64,000 bases of DNA, taken from positions 2,356,001 through 2,420,000 of the forward strand of contig NZ_JAFBCU010000001.1 in NCBI RefSeq assembly GCF_016907875.1. Direction: 5' to 3'. Below are positions 56,958 to 64,000 of this stretch, piece after piece (position 1 is the first letter of the stretch; each line of letters starts with the position of its first letter). Below the pieces are notes generated by a model. The model made no database searches. It worked only from the letters and a program-made list of their open reading frames with translations, and was not told the DNA's origin. This DNA comes from Arthrobacter roseus (GTDB lineage Bacteria; Actinomycetota; Actinomycetes; Actinomycetales; Micrococcaceae). A program made the translations under genes and the position numbers.

Positions 56958-58208
56958 ATGAGTCAGCCACCGGACCATCAGCAACCTCAGCAACCATGGG
57001 GGCAGCAAAACCCATGGTCGAGGCCCGGTCCCGGCCCTAGTGGCCCGTGGACCCAGCCAGCGCAGCCCAACGGGCCTCCTCCTGCCCATGGCGTGCCTCC
57101 GGGCGGCTATCCGGGTTTCAACGGTCCACGCCTACCACCGGGTCAGGGCGGGTATGTGGCCCCGCCTAAGCCGGGCATCATCCCCCTTCGACCACTTGGT
57201 CTTGGCGAAATTCTTGACGGCGCATTTCTGGCGTGTCGCAAGAACGCAGCGGCCACGTTCGGTAGCGCAGTCCTCGTGCAGGTGGTCTTGTCAATTCTGA
57301 CAGTGGCACTGCTGGGGGGACTGCTGCTTAATCCTGAACAGCTGGAGAATCTCAACACCGCAAATGACAGTGAGGCACTTGGATGGGTGGCCTCCATCAT
57401 GGGCGGCGCTTCCGTTCTGTCACTTGTCAACGCCATAGCCGTCCTGGTGCTTCAGGGCGTACTGGTCATTCCCGTGGCTCGCGCCATCCTCAATCTCAAG
57501 ACCGGGTTCAGCGCCATGTGGCGTATTGCCGGAAAGAAGATCGTTGCTCTGATCGGGCTCGGCCTGGTGATGGTCGTTGCAGCCACGATCATTCTCGCCG
57601 TGTTCGTCCTACTCATGGTCGTGACCGTTATCGCCCTTGAAGAACAATCGATCGCCATCGTCATCATCAGCGTTCTGGCACTGTTCGCGCTCGCAGTGTG
57701 GGTCACGGTGAAACTGGCGTTGGCCCCTGCGGCCCTGATCCTGGACGGAACTGGCATATTCGCCTCGCTCGGCCGTTCCTGGACACTGGTCAAAGGTAAC
57801 TGGTGGAGAACCTTCGGCATTCTGTTGTTGACCACCGTCATTGTCCAGGTCATCGCCTCCGTCATCAGCACACCGATCTCGATGGTAGCCAGCCTGGCCT
57901 TTTCTATGAACGGCGGCTCCGAGTCAGGCCGAGAGGCCGCCTTCGCCCAGTCGGTGCCAGTTTTGCTCGTGACTTCGTTGATTACAGCGGTCTTTGCGGC
58001 GATCGGTCTGGCCTTCCAGGCTGCTGTCACGTCGCTGCTCTACGTGGACCTGAGGATTCGCCGCGAAGGCTTCGACATCACCTTGATGAAGGAACACGAA
58101 TCCGCGGCGGAGGGGGGGCCTGGTCTCCTCCCCGGTCACTCAGTCCGACGGGACGGGAGACCACACACGCCACCGGCTGGCCAAAGCTCCGGCCCATGGC
58201 CGCAATGA
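56958..58208 (+). CDS. Proline-rich six-helix membrane protein (GDPD membrane-domain type)
   Basis: A 416-aa protein with a Gln/Pro/Gly-rich cytoplasmic N-terminus (to about 75) and about six long helices, with the FAxLGRSWTLVKGNWWRTFGILL-type block (GIFASLGRSWTLVKGNW) typical of the membrane domain seen in glycerophosphodiester phosphodiesterase-associated proteins. No catalytic domain is present. GGGGGATC precedes the ATG at 56958. It overlaps the DUF4129 gene by 4 bp and begins the operon that ends with MoxR and DUF58. Confidence 0.85.
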   Translation: MSQPPDHQQPQQPWGQQNPWSRPGPGPSGPWTQPAQPNGPPPAHGVPPGGYPGFNGPRLPPGQGGYVAPPKPGIIPLRPLGLGEILDGAFLACRKNAAATFGSAVLVQVVLSILTVALLGGLLLNPEQLENLNTANDSEALGWVASIMGGASVLSLVNAIAVLVLQGVLVIPVARAILNLKTGFSAMWRIAGKKIVALIGLGLVMVVAATIILAVFVLLMVVTVIALEEQSIAIVIISVLALFALAVWVTVKLALAPAALILDGTGIFASLGRSWTLVKGNWWRTFGILLLTTVIVQVIASVISTPISMVASLAFSMNGGSESGREAAFAQSVPVLLVTSLITAVFAAIGLAFQAAVTSLLYVDLRIRREGFDITLMKEHESAAEGGPGLLPGHSVRRDGRPHTPPAGQSSGPWPQ

Positions 58209-58870
58209 CCCCTGGACACATGGTGGATGTGGCGGTAACACCGGACGACGACGAAGCGCGTCGGTGGCTGACTGACGAGCTCGCCAAGGCACCTTATGTG
58301 GAGTCGCAGCCCGGACCACTGGAACGTTTCTGGCGGGTCGTCTTGGAATGGCTCACGGATGCGCTCGACGGCGTCCGCTCGCTGGACTCCGACGTCGGCG
58401 TTCTGCTTCTTGGGTTCGCGGCCCTGACGGTCATCGCGCTGGCAATCTGGTTCATCAAACCACGGTTAAATGCTGCGGCCCGTCTGCCCGTTGACGTCTT
58501 TGACGGCAATAAAGTTCTGGAAGCATCTCGACACCGCGCGTTGGCTGCTGCTGCCGCAGTCGACGCACACTACAACGAGGCACTGACAGAGACCCTTCGG
58601 GCTGTGATCAGGAGCGCCGAGGAACGTACCCTGATCGAGCGCGCACCCGGGCGCACAGCAGATGAAGTCTCCCGGCTGCTCGGCGATTGCTTCCAAGACC
58701 GTACCGACGACATTCAGTGGCTCGTTTCGCGGTTCAATGAGGTGCGCTATGGCGCAGGACGGGCGAGCGCGAAAGATTACGAATGGGCGCGGATCGTGGA
58801 CCAACAGCTCGAAAAGACTCAGCCACACACCCAGCAGTCCGTTTCTTCTGTCTTCGCGGTCCCTTCGTGA
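58205..58870 (+). CDS. DUF4129 domain protein
   Basis: A 221-aa protein with one transmembrane helix (about 65-83, VGVLLLGFAALTVIALAIWF) and a C-terminal cytoplasmic DUF4129 domain (about 110-205: RALAAAAAVDAHYNEALTETLRAVIR, then RTADEVSRLL). DUF4129 proteins are regularly encoded with MoxR and DUF58 genes and resemble transglutaminase-associated membrane parts. Start and stop each overlap the neighbours by 4 bp (ATGA, GTGA). An alternative ATG lies at 58196. Confidence 0.88.
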   Translation: MTPGHMVDVAVTPDDDEARRWLTDELAKAPYVESQPGPLERFWRVVLEWLTDALDGVRSLDSDVGVLLLGFAALTVIALAIWFIKPRLNAAARLPVDVFDGNKVLEASRHRALAAAAAVDAHYNEALTETLRAVIRSAEERTLIERAPGRTADEVSRLLGDCFQDRTDDIQWLVSRFNEVRYGAGRASAKDYEWARIVDQQLEKTQPHTQQSVSSVFAVPS

Positions 58871-60066
58871 CAGCTGCGGGTCTCGGCGGGGCACCCACCG
58901 CCGAGGAAACCGATACAACTGGAAGCAGCGGAAGCTCGCGTTGGCGGAGCATCAGGTTCTGGGGCATCCTGGCCGTGCTCGTAGTGGCGGTCACGGTAGT
59001 CGCGATTCTGACACGCACGTCGGAGGACCGCACCGCACTATCTCCGCATAATCCAGCGCCCAACGGTGCGCAAGCCGTCGCTCAAGTACTGACACAGCGC
59101 GGCATCACCATCAAGTACGCGACAACGCTCGAGGAAGCACTGGAGCACCTTGAGGAGGCAGGCGAGCCAAGCACCCTTTTCCTCAGCGACCCGTCTATGT
59201 GGTTGGATCCCGACCAGCTTCAACGATTAGCCAGTGGAGGCGCCGGAAAGACGGTACTGGCAGCACCGGCGTTCGACCAGCTGGAATCTTTAGCCCCGAC
59301 CGTTAGACAGGCTGGGCAAATGTCGGTTGATGAGGGACAAACCGTTGAAGCCCGCTGTTCCTTGCCCGCGGCCACAGCGGCTAGCACTATCACGGCAGGA
59401 GGTCAGGCTTACCGTGGAGGTACTGTCTGTTTCTTGCCCGCCGAAGGAGAACGGGGCGCTGGTTCATTGGTCGTCACGGATTCCGGGACCACTACGGTGC
59501 TCGGCAATCCGAGTCTGATGAACAACGCCACCATCACCGATCAGGGAAATGCGGCTCTTGCCCTGCACGTCCTCGGATCGGAACCCGTCCTCGTCTGGTA
59601 CCAGCCGACCATCAATGACCTGCAAGCTACGGCACAACCTCAGAACCCAACGGAGCTTCTTCCGCCCTGGGTAGGGCTCCTGGCTGTTTGGCTCCTCATC
59701 GTCGCTGCATTCGCCGCGTTCTGGCGTGGACGCCGCATGGGTCCGCTTGTGGCCGAGCGACTCCCCGTCGTCGTACGATCTTCAGAAACAGCCGATGGAC
59801 GGGCGCGCCTCTACCAGGATTCCAAAGCAGTCGTTCGGGCAGCCGAGAACCTGCGTTCAGCAAGCCTTTTACGCATTACGCGGCATCTTGGCCTCGGCCG
59901 TACTCCGGAGATCGCGGCGATTGTAGCCGCGACGGCGCGGGCCCTGTCCCGCGATCCCCACATCATTGCGGTCATACTTGACCGCCCAGCTCCCATCAGC
60001 GAAACCGATTTGGTTCGATGGGCGCAGGAACTCACAGCCCTAGAGAAAGAGGTCGCCACAGCATGA
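58867..60066 (+). CDS. DUF4350 domain membrane protein
   Basis: A 399-aa protein with helices near residues 30-48 and 258-277, enclosing an extracytoplasmic DUF4350 domain (NGAQAVAQVLTQRGITI, then TLFLSDPSMWLDPDQLQRLA) that resembles a glutamine-amidotransferase-like fold used for protein contacts. A cytoplasmic tail follows (about 280-399). The GTG at 58867 overlaps the DUF4129 stop as GTGA, and the stop overlaps moxR as ATGA. In family context it is an accessory to MoxR-driven assembly at the membrane. Confidence 0.88.
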   Translation: MTAAGLGGAPTAEETDTTGSSGSSRWRSIRFWGILAVLVVAVTVVAILTRTSEDRTALSPHNPAPNGAQAVAQVLTQRGITIKYATTLEEALEHLEEAGEPSTLFLSDPSMWLDPDQLQRLASGGAGKTVLAAPAFDQLESLAPTVRQAGQMSVDEGQTVEARCSLPAATAASTITAGGQAYRGGTVCFLPAEGERGAGSLVVTDSGTTTVLGNPSLMNNATITDQGNAALALHVLGSEPVLVWYQPTINDLQATAQPQNPTELLPPWVGLLAVWLLIVAAFAAFWRGRRMGPLVAERLPVVVRSSETADGRARLYQDSKAVVRAAENLRSASLLRITRHLGLGRTPEIAAIVAATARALSRDPHIIAVILDRPAPISETDLVRWAQELTALEKEVATA

Positions 60067-61070
60067 GTCAGGAAACGCCGCAGTCAACCGCTACCCCGGT
60101 CAACGACGGCCTGAAAGGGCAGGATCCTGTGCGTCAGGCATTGCTCGATGTCCGTACCGAAGTGGCCAAGGCCGTCGTCGGGCAGGATGCCGCCGTCACT
60201 GGGATGCTCATCGCTTTGCTGGCCAACGGCCATGTGCTGCTAGAAGGGGTCCCCGGCGTCGCCAAAACGCTATTGGTGCGCGCTCTGTCGACGGCGCTCA
60301 GCCTCGACACACGACGCATCCAGTTCACCCCGGACCTGATGCCCGGTGACGTCACCGGATCGCTGATCTACGACTCTCGAAAAGAGGAGTTCACGTTCCG
60401 AGAGGGACCCGTATTCACCAATATCCTCCTCGCGGACGAGATCAATCGGACCCCACCAAAAACCCAGGCGTCCCTGCTCGAGGCCATGGAAGAAAAGCAG
60501 GTCTCCGTGGATGGGATCTCAAGGCCGCTACCCGAGCCGTTCATTGTCGCCGCCACACAGAATCCCGTTGAATATGAAGGCACCTATCCGTTGCCTGAGG
60601 CACAACTGGACCGCTTCCTGCTCAAACTCACGCTCCCCCTGCCCGAACGTGACGACGAAATCGAAGTCATCCGCCGCCACAGCGAAGGCTTCGATCCCCG
60701 AGATCTCGCAGCGGCTGGCGTTCAGCCTGCAGCATCCGCCGAAGATCTGGGGCGGGCACGCCTAGCTGTTTCCCAGGTGACGATTTCCCCGGAGGTACTC
60801 GGCTACATTGTGGACGTTGTCCGTGCAACGCGCGCTGCGCCTTCCTTCCAGCTTGGCGTCTCACCCCGCGGGGCTACTGCCCTGCTGAACACCTCCCGGG
60901 CCTGGGCCTGGCTTTCCGGCCGTCAGTACGTCACGCCGGATGATGTGAAAGTTCTCGCGATCCCCGCGCTGCGCCACCGGATCAGCCTCCACCCTGAGGC
61001 GCAGATGGACGGTGTAACGGTCGACGACGTCCTCTCCAGCATTCTTGCCACCGTTCCCGTTCCTCGGTAA
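60063..61070 (+). CDS. MoxR-family AAA+ ATPase
   Basis: A 335-aa AAA+ chaperone-like ATPase. Walker A is GVPGVAKT (62-69), Walker B LLADEINRTPPKTQ, sensor 1 ATQNPVEYEGTYPLPEAQLDRF, and a lid domain follows with SPRGATALL. MoxR proteins mature or remodel partner proteins, often the VWA or DUF58 protein encoded next door. ATGA overlap with the DUF4350 gene; DUF58 follows 5 bp later. Confidence 0.95.
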   Translation: MSQETPQSTATPVNDGLKGQDPVRQALLDVRTEVAKAVVGQDAAVTGMLIALLANGHVLLEGVPGVAKTLLVRALSTALSLDTRRIQFTPDLMPGDVTGSLIYDSRKEEFTFREGPVFTNILLADEINRTPPKTQASLLEAMEEKQVSVDGISRPLPEPFIVAATQNPVEYEGTYPLPEAQLDRFLLKLTLPLPERDDEIEVIRRHSEGFDPRDLAAAGVQPAASAEDLGRARLAVSQVTISPEVLGYIVDVVRATRAAPSFQLGVSPRGATALLNTSRAWAWLSGRQYVTPDDVKVLAIPALRHRISLHPEAQMDGVTVDDVLSSILATVPVPR

Positions 61071-61075
61071 GCAAC

Positions 61076-62368
61076 ATGGCTATTTCAGGGCGCTTGGTGA
61101 TTTTCGTTGCGGTGGGCTCGCTGGCGGTCATTCTCTATCCACACGCATCGACCATTCTGTGGTGGCTTCTCCTCAGCGTGATGGTCATGACCATCGATTT
61201 GCTGGCTGCGGCGCCGCTTCGCCGTGTAGAGGTTGAACGGGGGCTTCCTGCGAACGTGCGGCTCGGTGAATGGTGCGAGAGCACGTTGACCATCACCAAC
61301 CGCGGCCGGCGGACCATTCGGGCCGCTGTCCGCGAGGGCTGGCAGCCTTCAGCTGGCGCCAATGGTTTGCCTTCCCGGCTTACCATTCCCCCAGCAGAGA
61401 CGCGTCGTGTGCGCTCCGTCCTGCGTCCGGTCCGACGTGGTGATCTCCACGTCCACCACGTGACTTTGAGGAGCTTCGGGCCGCTCGGCCTGGCCTCCAG
61501 ACAACTGACCATGAGAATGCCAGCAACACTGCGGGTCCTGCCCGCTTTCCATTCGAAAAGACACTTGCCCTCCAAACTGCGAAAACTACGCGAGCTCAAC
61601 GGCAGCGCTGCCGTGCAACTGCGCGGTGCCGGGACCGAATTCGACTCGCTGCGCGACTATGTTCGCGGAGACGACGTCCGTTCCATTGACTGGCGCGCAA
61701 CGGCCCGACGACGCGAGACTGTGGTGCGCACCTGGCGGCCCGAACGCGACCGAAGAGTGATCATAGTTCTCGATACGTCCCGCACCTCTGCTGTGCGGAT
61801 TCAGGACGAGCCGCGTCTGGATACAGGGATCGAAGCATCACTCCTGCTGGCCGTATTGGCACGGCACGGCGGAGACAGAGTCGATTTTCTGGCCTTCGAC
61901 CGGCGTCTCCGAGCCAGGGTGGAGTCCGAGGCCAAGGGGAACCAGCTCAGCGAGCTCGTCAACGCCATGGCACCCCTTGAGCCAGAATTGATTGAGGCTG
62001 ATTGGACAGGCGTCCCGCGCCAAATTCATCAGGTGTCATCCCACCGATCTCTCGTGGTCTTACTGACATCTTTGGATGCGGGGGCAGTAGAAGAGGGTCT
62101 GTTGCCGGTCCTGCCCAGTTTGACGACGAAACATATGGTCGTTGTAGCAGCTGTCCGCGACCCGGAACTGGACTTGCGCAGGACTCAGCGGAATACGGCC
62201 GCGGAAACCTACCGCGCAGCCGCTGCCGAACGCGCCCTACTGGATCGGGCCGCTGTCGCCGCCAGGATCAGGCAAACGGGGGCGGAAATAGTGGATGAAA
62301 CACCCCATGATCTCGCACCGCGGCTGGCTGATATGTACATCCGGTTGAAGGCAGCGGGCAGGCTGTGA
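61076..62368 (+). CDS. DUF58 domain protein
   Basis: A 430-aa membrane protein. Two N-terminal helices (about 5-42) are followed by a beta-rich domain and the DUF58 core (RDYVRGDDVRSIDWRATARR, near residues 195-214), leading into a VWA-like region (VIIVLDTSRTSAV) with a partial MIDAS (DTSRTS). It is the predicted MoxR partner. The usual next gene, a transglutaminase, is missing here; an aminoglycoside-phosphotransferase-fold gene follows instead. Confidence 0.92.
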   Translation: MAISGRLVIFVAVGSLAVILYPHASTILWWLLLSVMVMTIDLLAAAPLRRVEVERGLPANVRLGEWCESTLTITNRGRRTIRAAVREGWQPSAGANGLPSRLTIPPAETRRVRSVLRPVRRGDLHVHHVTLRSFGPLGLASRQLTMRMPATLRVLPAFHSKRHLPSKLRKLRELNGSAAVQLRGAGTEFDSLRDYVRGDDVRSIDWRATARRRETVVRTWRPERDRRVIIVLDTSRTSAVRIQDEPRLDTGIEASLLLAVLARHGGDRVDFLAFDRRLRARVESEAKGNQLSELVNAMAPLEPELIEADWTGVPRQIHQVSSHRSLVVLLTSLDAGAVEEGLLPVLPSLTTKHMVVVAAVRDPELDLRRTQRNTAAETYRAAAAERALLDRAAVAARIRQTGAEIVDETPHDLAPRLADMYIRLKAAGRL

Positions 62369-62393
62369 ACGGCACTGAAGAAGGGTAGTCTCG

Positions 62394-63383
62394 ATGTCCA
62401 TGACCAATGTGTTCGTGGACTACACCGCAACTTCCAGACGTATGACGTGGCAAAGCCTGCCCGCTGTAGTGCGGACGCGCTTTGCGGACCTTCTCGGTTC
62501 CCCCGTACAGCGCGTTCAGCTTGCCGGAGGAGGGTTTACCCCCGGCTTTGCTGCGATATTGACGGGCGTGAATCGCAGTATTTTCGTCAAGGCAGCGTGC
62601 GCGGCTGACACGTTTATTCACCCCGCCTATGTTCGGGAAGCAGAAGTTCTGGCCCTGATGCCCCACGACATGCCCGTGCCGCAGTTACTCGATGGGCCGG
62701 TCATCGAGGATCAGGACGTTCCGTGGCAGTTGCTGTGCTTTGAAGCCGTGCACGGCCGGATGCCGGGAGCACCGTGGAGCGTCCCGGATCTATTGTCGAT
62801 CCACGAGTCACTGATATCGATCCAGGCCGGTTTGAAATCCGTTCCCGCGCACCTAACGGGTGGATCGATGTCTGAGGAGTTCGATAATCCAGATTTCAGG
62901 AACGTGTTTGAACAGCTGGGTGATTCATCGGAGATGCCCGACTATTTGAGCGGACTCCTCACCCGGAAGGCTTTGCAGGATTTACAGGGACTCTGTCACC
63001 GGGCTCCCGAAGCCCTTCGCGGAGATGCAGTTCTGCACAATGATCTTCGGGCTGACAACGTGATTATGCGCCAGAAAGACAACCGGGCGTTCATCTGCGA
63101 CTGGAACTTTTTGTCCACCGGACCGGAATGGGCGGATTGGGTGGGGCTCCTGCCGTATGCCCGTCATGGAGGGCTTGACGTCGAACAGTGGTTGACGAAC
63201 TCACCGTTGACAGCCACTGCCGACCCAGAGGACATTGATGCGTGGCTCGGTATCCTGGCCGCGTATATGGTGGTCAACGGCGCCCGACCCTATCTGGAAT
63301 CTAGCCCTTACCTTCGTGCCCACGGACGCTTCACGGCGAAGATCGTTCTGGACTGGCTCAGCGTCAGAAGGTGCTGGCGCTGA
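62394..63383 (+). CDS. APH-fold phosphotransferase, substrate unknown
   Basis: A 329-aa kinase of the aminoglycoside phosphotransferase/choline-kinase fold. The phosphate-binding start (VQLAGGGFTPGFAAIL), the catalytic loop LHNDLRADNV (Asp and Asn in place) and the metal motif FICDWNF are all present, so it should be active. Nothing points to antibiotic resistance rather than a metabolic or small-molecule substrate. GAAGGG precedes the ATG. It is convergent with the methionine-synthase-like gene, 10 bp away. Confidence 0.88.
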   Translation: MSMTNVFVDYTATSRRMTWQSLPAVVRTRFADLLGSPVQRVQLAGGGFTPGFAAILTGVNRSIFVKAACAADTFIHPAYVREAEVLALMPHDMPVPQLLDGPVIEDQDVPWQLLCFEAVHGRMPGAPWSVPDLLSIHESLISIQAGLKSVPAHLTGGSMSEEFDNPDFRNVFEQLGDSSEMPDYLSGLLTRKALQDLQGLCHRAPEALRGDAVLHNDLRADNVIMRQKDNRAFICDWNFLSTGPEWADWVGLLPYARHGGLDVEQWLTNSPLTATADPEDIDAWLGILAAYMVVNGARPYLESSPYLRAHGRFTAKIVLDWLSVRRCWR

Positions 63384-63393
63384 CGGTCTGGCT

Positions 63394-64000
63394 TCAGCCT
63401 TCGGCCATCACCTGATTCAAGGCATCCGCAGCCGAGGACAGGCGGCCGAGCATCATCCTCGCCTCCGTCGGCGTGCGCTCTGCCAGTCCGACGTCGGGCG
63501 TGAGCCTCAGTTGTTTGAACCGATCAAGGTCTAAGCCCGTCCGGTTCCACGGATCGATGACGCTCCGCACCATCGTTGAAACCTGAGGTAGTGGCCCGAC
63601 GCCGCCGACCCCCAGCCAGAGGAACCGCCCGGCCTCCAGCATCTCAGCCAGTGATTCCCACTCATGATCCGTCACAGATGAGGCAGGAACGGCGAGACCG
63701 TCGAAGGTCTCGGCAAGTTCTTTGAACGGCAAATTCACCCCAGCTGCGGACACGAGGACCTGATGCGCTCCGGCTGACTTTAGCGAACTCACCACAACAG
63801 CCCACGCTTCCAACGCCTCTAATCTCGGCACAGCACGCAACATTCGGTATCCACTCGCTGTGGGAATACGCCCGTGCAGAACATCCGACAGCCGCGGTTC
63901 ATCCAACTGCACGGTCAGCTGTGCACCAGGTGCCGCCGCCATGACACGCCCAACATGCTCGGCAGCGCCGGCCGCCAGCGATTGCGCAAGGTCCCTTCTG
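63394..64000 (-). CDS. Cobalamin-independent methionine synthase-like protein (5' end outside window)
   Basis: The 3' part of a larger gene; the frame stays open to the right edge, so the N-terminus is missing. The visible 201 or so residues include QLTVQLDEPRLSDVLHGRIPTASG, matching the single-domain MetE-like proteins of actinobacteria (about 340 aa), and FLWLGVGGVGPLP. These resemble the C-terminal half of MetE but are often not true methionine synthases. The zinc-ligand region cannot be checked because part of the gene lies outside the window. Confidence 0.8.
   Translation of the reverse strand, partial: RRDLAQSLAAGAAEHVGRVMAAAPGAQLTVQLDEPRLSDVLHGRIPTASGYRMLRAVPRLEALEAWAVVVSSLKSAGAHQVLVSAAGVNLPFKELAETFDGLAVPASSVTDHEWESLAEMLEAGRFLWLGVGGVGPLPQVSTMVRSVIDPWNRTGLDLDRFKQLRLTPDVGLAERTPTEARMMLGRLSSAADALNQVMAEG

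Noticed and set aside
62394-63383. Antibiotic resistance phosphotransferase
   Set aside because: The catalytic loop is that of the broad APH fold; nothing in sequence or context points to an aminoglycoside or macrolide substrate.

Overview
The window looks like a chromosomal segment of a Gram-positive actinobacterium, most likely a Micrococcaceae (Arthrobacter-like) species. The evidence is the core gene orders prfB-ftsE-ftsX-M23 peptidase-smpB, mtrA-mtrB-lpqB-comF-hpf-secA and whiB1/pdtaS, a 180-kDa-type NAD-glutamate dehydrogenase, an actinobacterial Tad pilus locus, and GTG/TTG starts with many 4-bp ATGA/GTGA overlaps. GC is moderate for the phylum (judged by eye, not computed). The species call is inference.

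Layout. (1) 40-5378, minus: prfB, ftsE, ftsX, an M23 hydrolase, smpB and a small membrane protein; translation release and rescue together with FtsEX-controlled wall hydrolysis. (2) 5425-10095, minus: tadA-tadB-tadC, a Flp-like pilin and three TadE/G-type minor pilins. (3) 10334-12892, plus: a secreted GH25 muramidase with ten C-terminal FG-GAP-type repeats. (4) 13012-20897: a complete pseudaminic acid pathway (PseB, PseC, fused PseG-PseH, PseI, PseF) with a flippase and an unrecognised protein placed where a nonulosonate transferase would be expected. (5) 21034-32247: glycosyltransferases, a DUF2304 protein, a large DUF6541-type membrane protein, a Wzm/Wzt exporter, a GlfT2-like galactofuranosyltransferase, UDP-galactopyranose mutase and an OafB-like acyltransferase. 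(6) 32390-36654: an orphan FHA-FtsK/SpoIIIE protein resembling the type VII ATPase EssC/EccC, plus a small membrane protein. (7) 36904-43484: whiB1, a PdtaS-like kinase and NAD-glutamate dehydrogenase. (8) 43566-45884: the detached cpaB/cpaE-like half of the Tad system and a small HTH protein. (9) 45901-56719: a LysM protein, a DUF6459-like protein, secA, hpf, comF, lpqB, mtrB and mtrA. (10) 56958-62368, plus: a membrane protein, DUF4129, DUF4350, MoxR and DUF58 in a translationally coupled operon. (11) 62394-64000: a phosphotransferase and the 3' part of a cobalamin-independent methionine synthase-like gene that runs off the window.

Taken together, regions 2-5 and 8 build the cell surface: a pilus, a nonulosonic-acid-containing polymer and a galactofuranose polymer, with a secreted muramidase among them. 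Regions 9 and 10 are the envelope-stress and cell-wall regulatory core. No tRNA, rRNA, CRISPR array, transposase, integrase or clear pseudogene was seen. With the starts chosen here no non-coding gap exceeds 300 bp. The least ordinary signals are: a 12-bp sequence containing a DnaA-box consensus in front of both halves of the split Tad system, a 10-bp tandem repeat whose core recurs in front of the neighbouring HTH gene, the PseG-PseH fusion beside an unclassified protein, and the orphan EssC-like ATPase.
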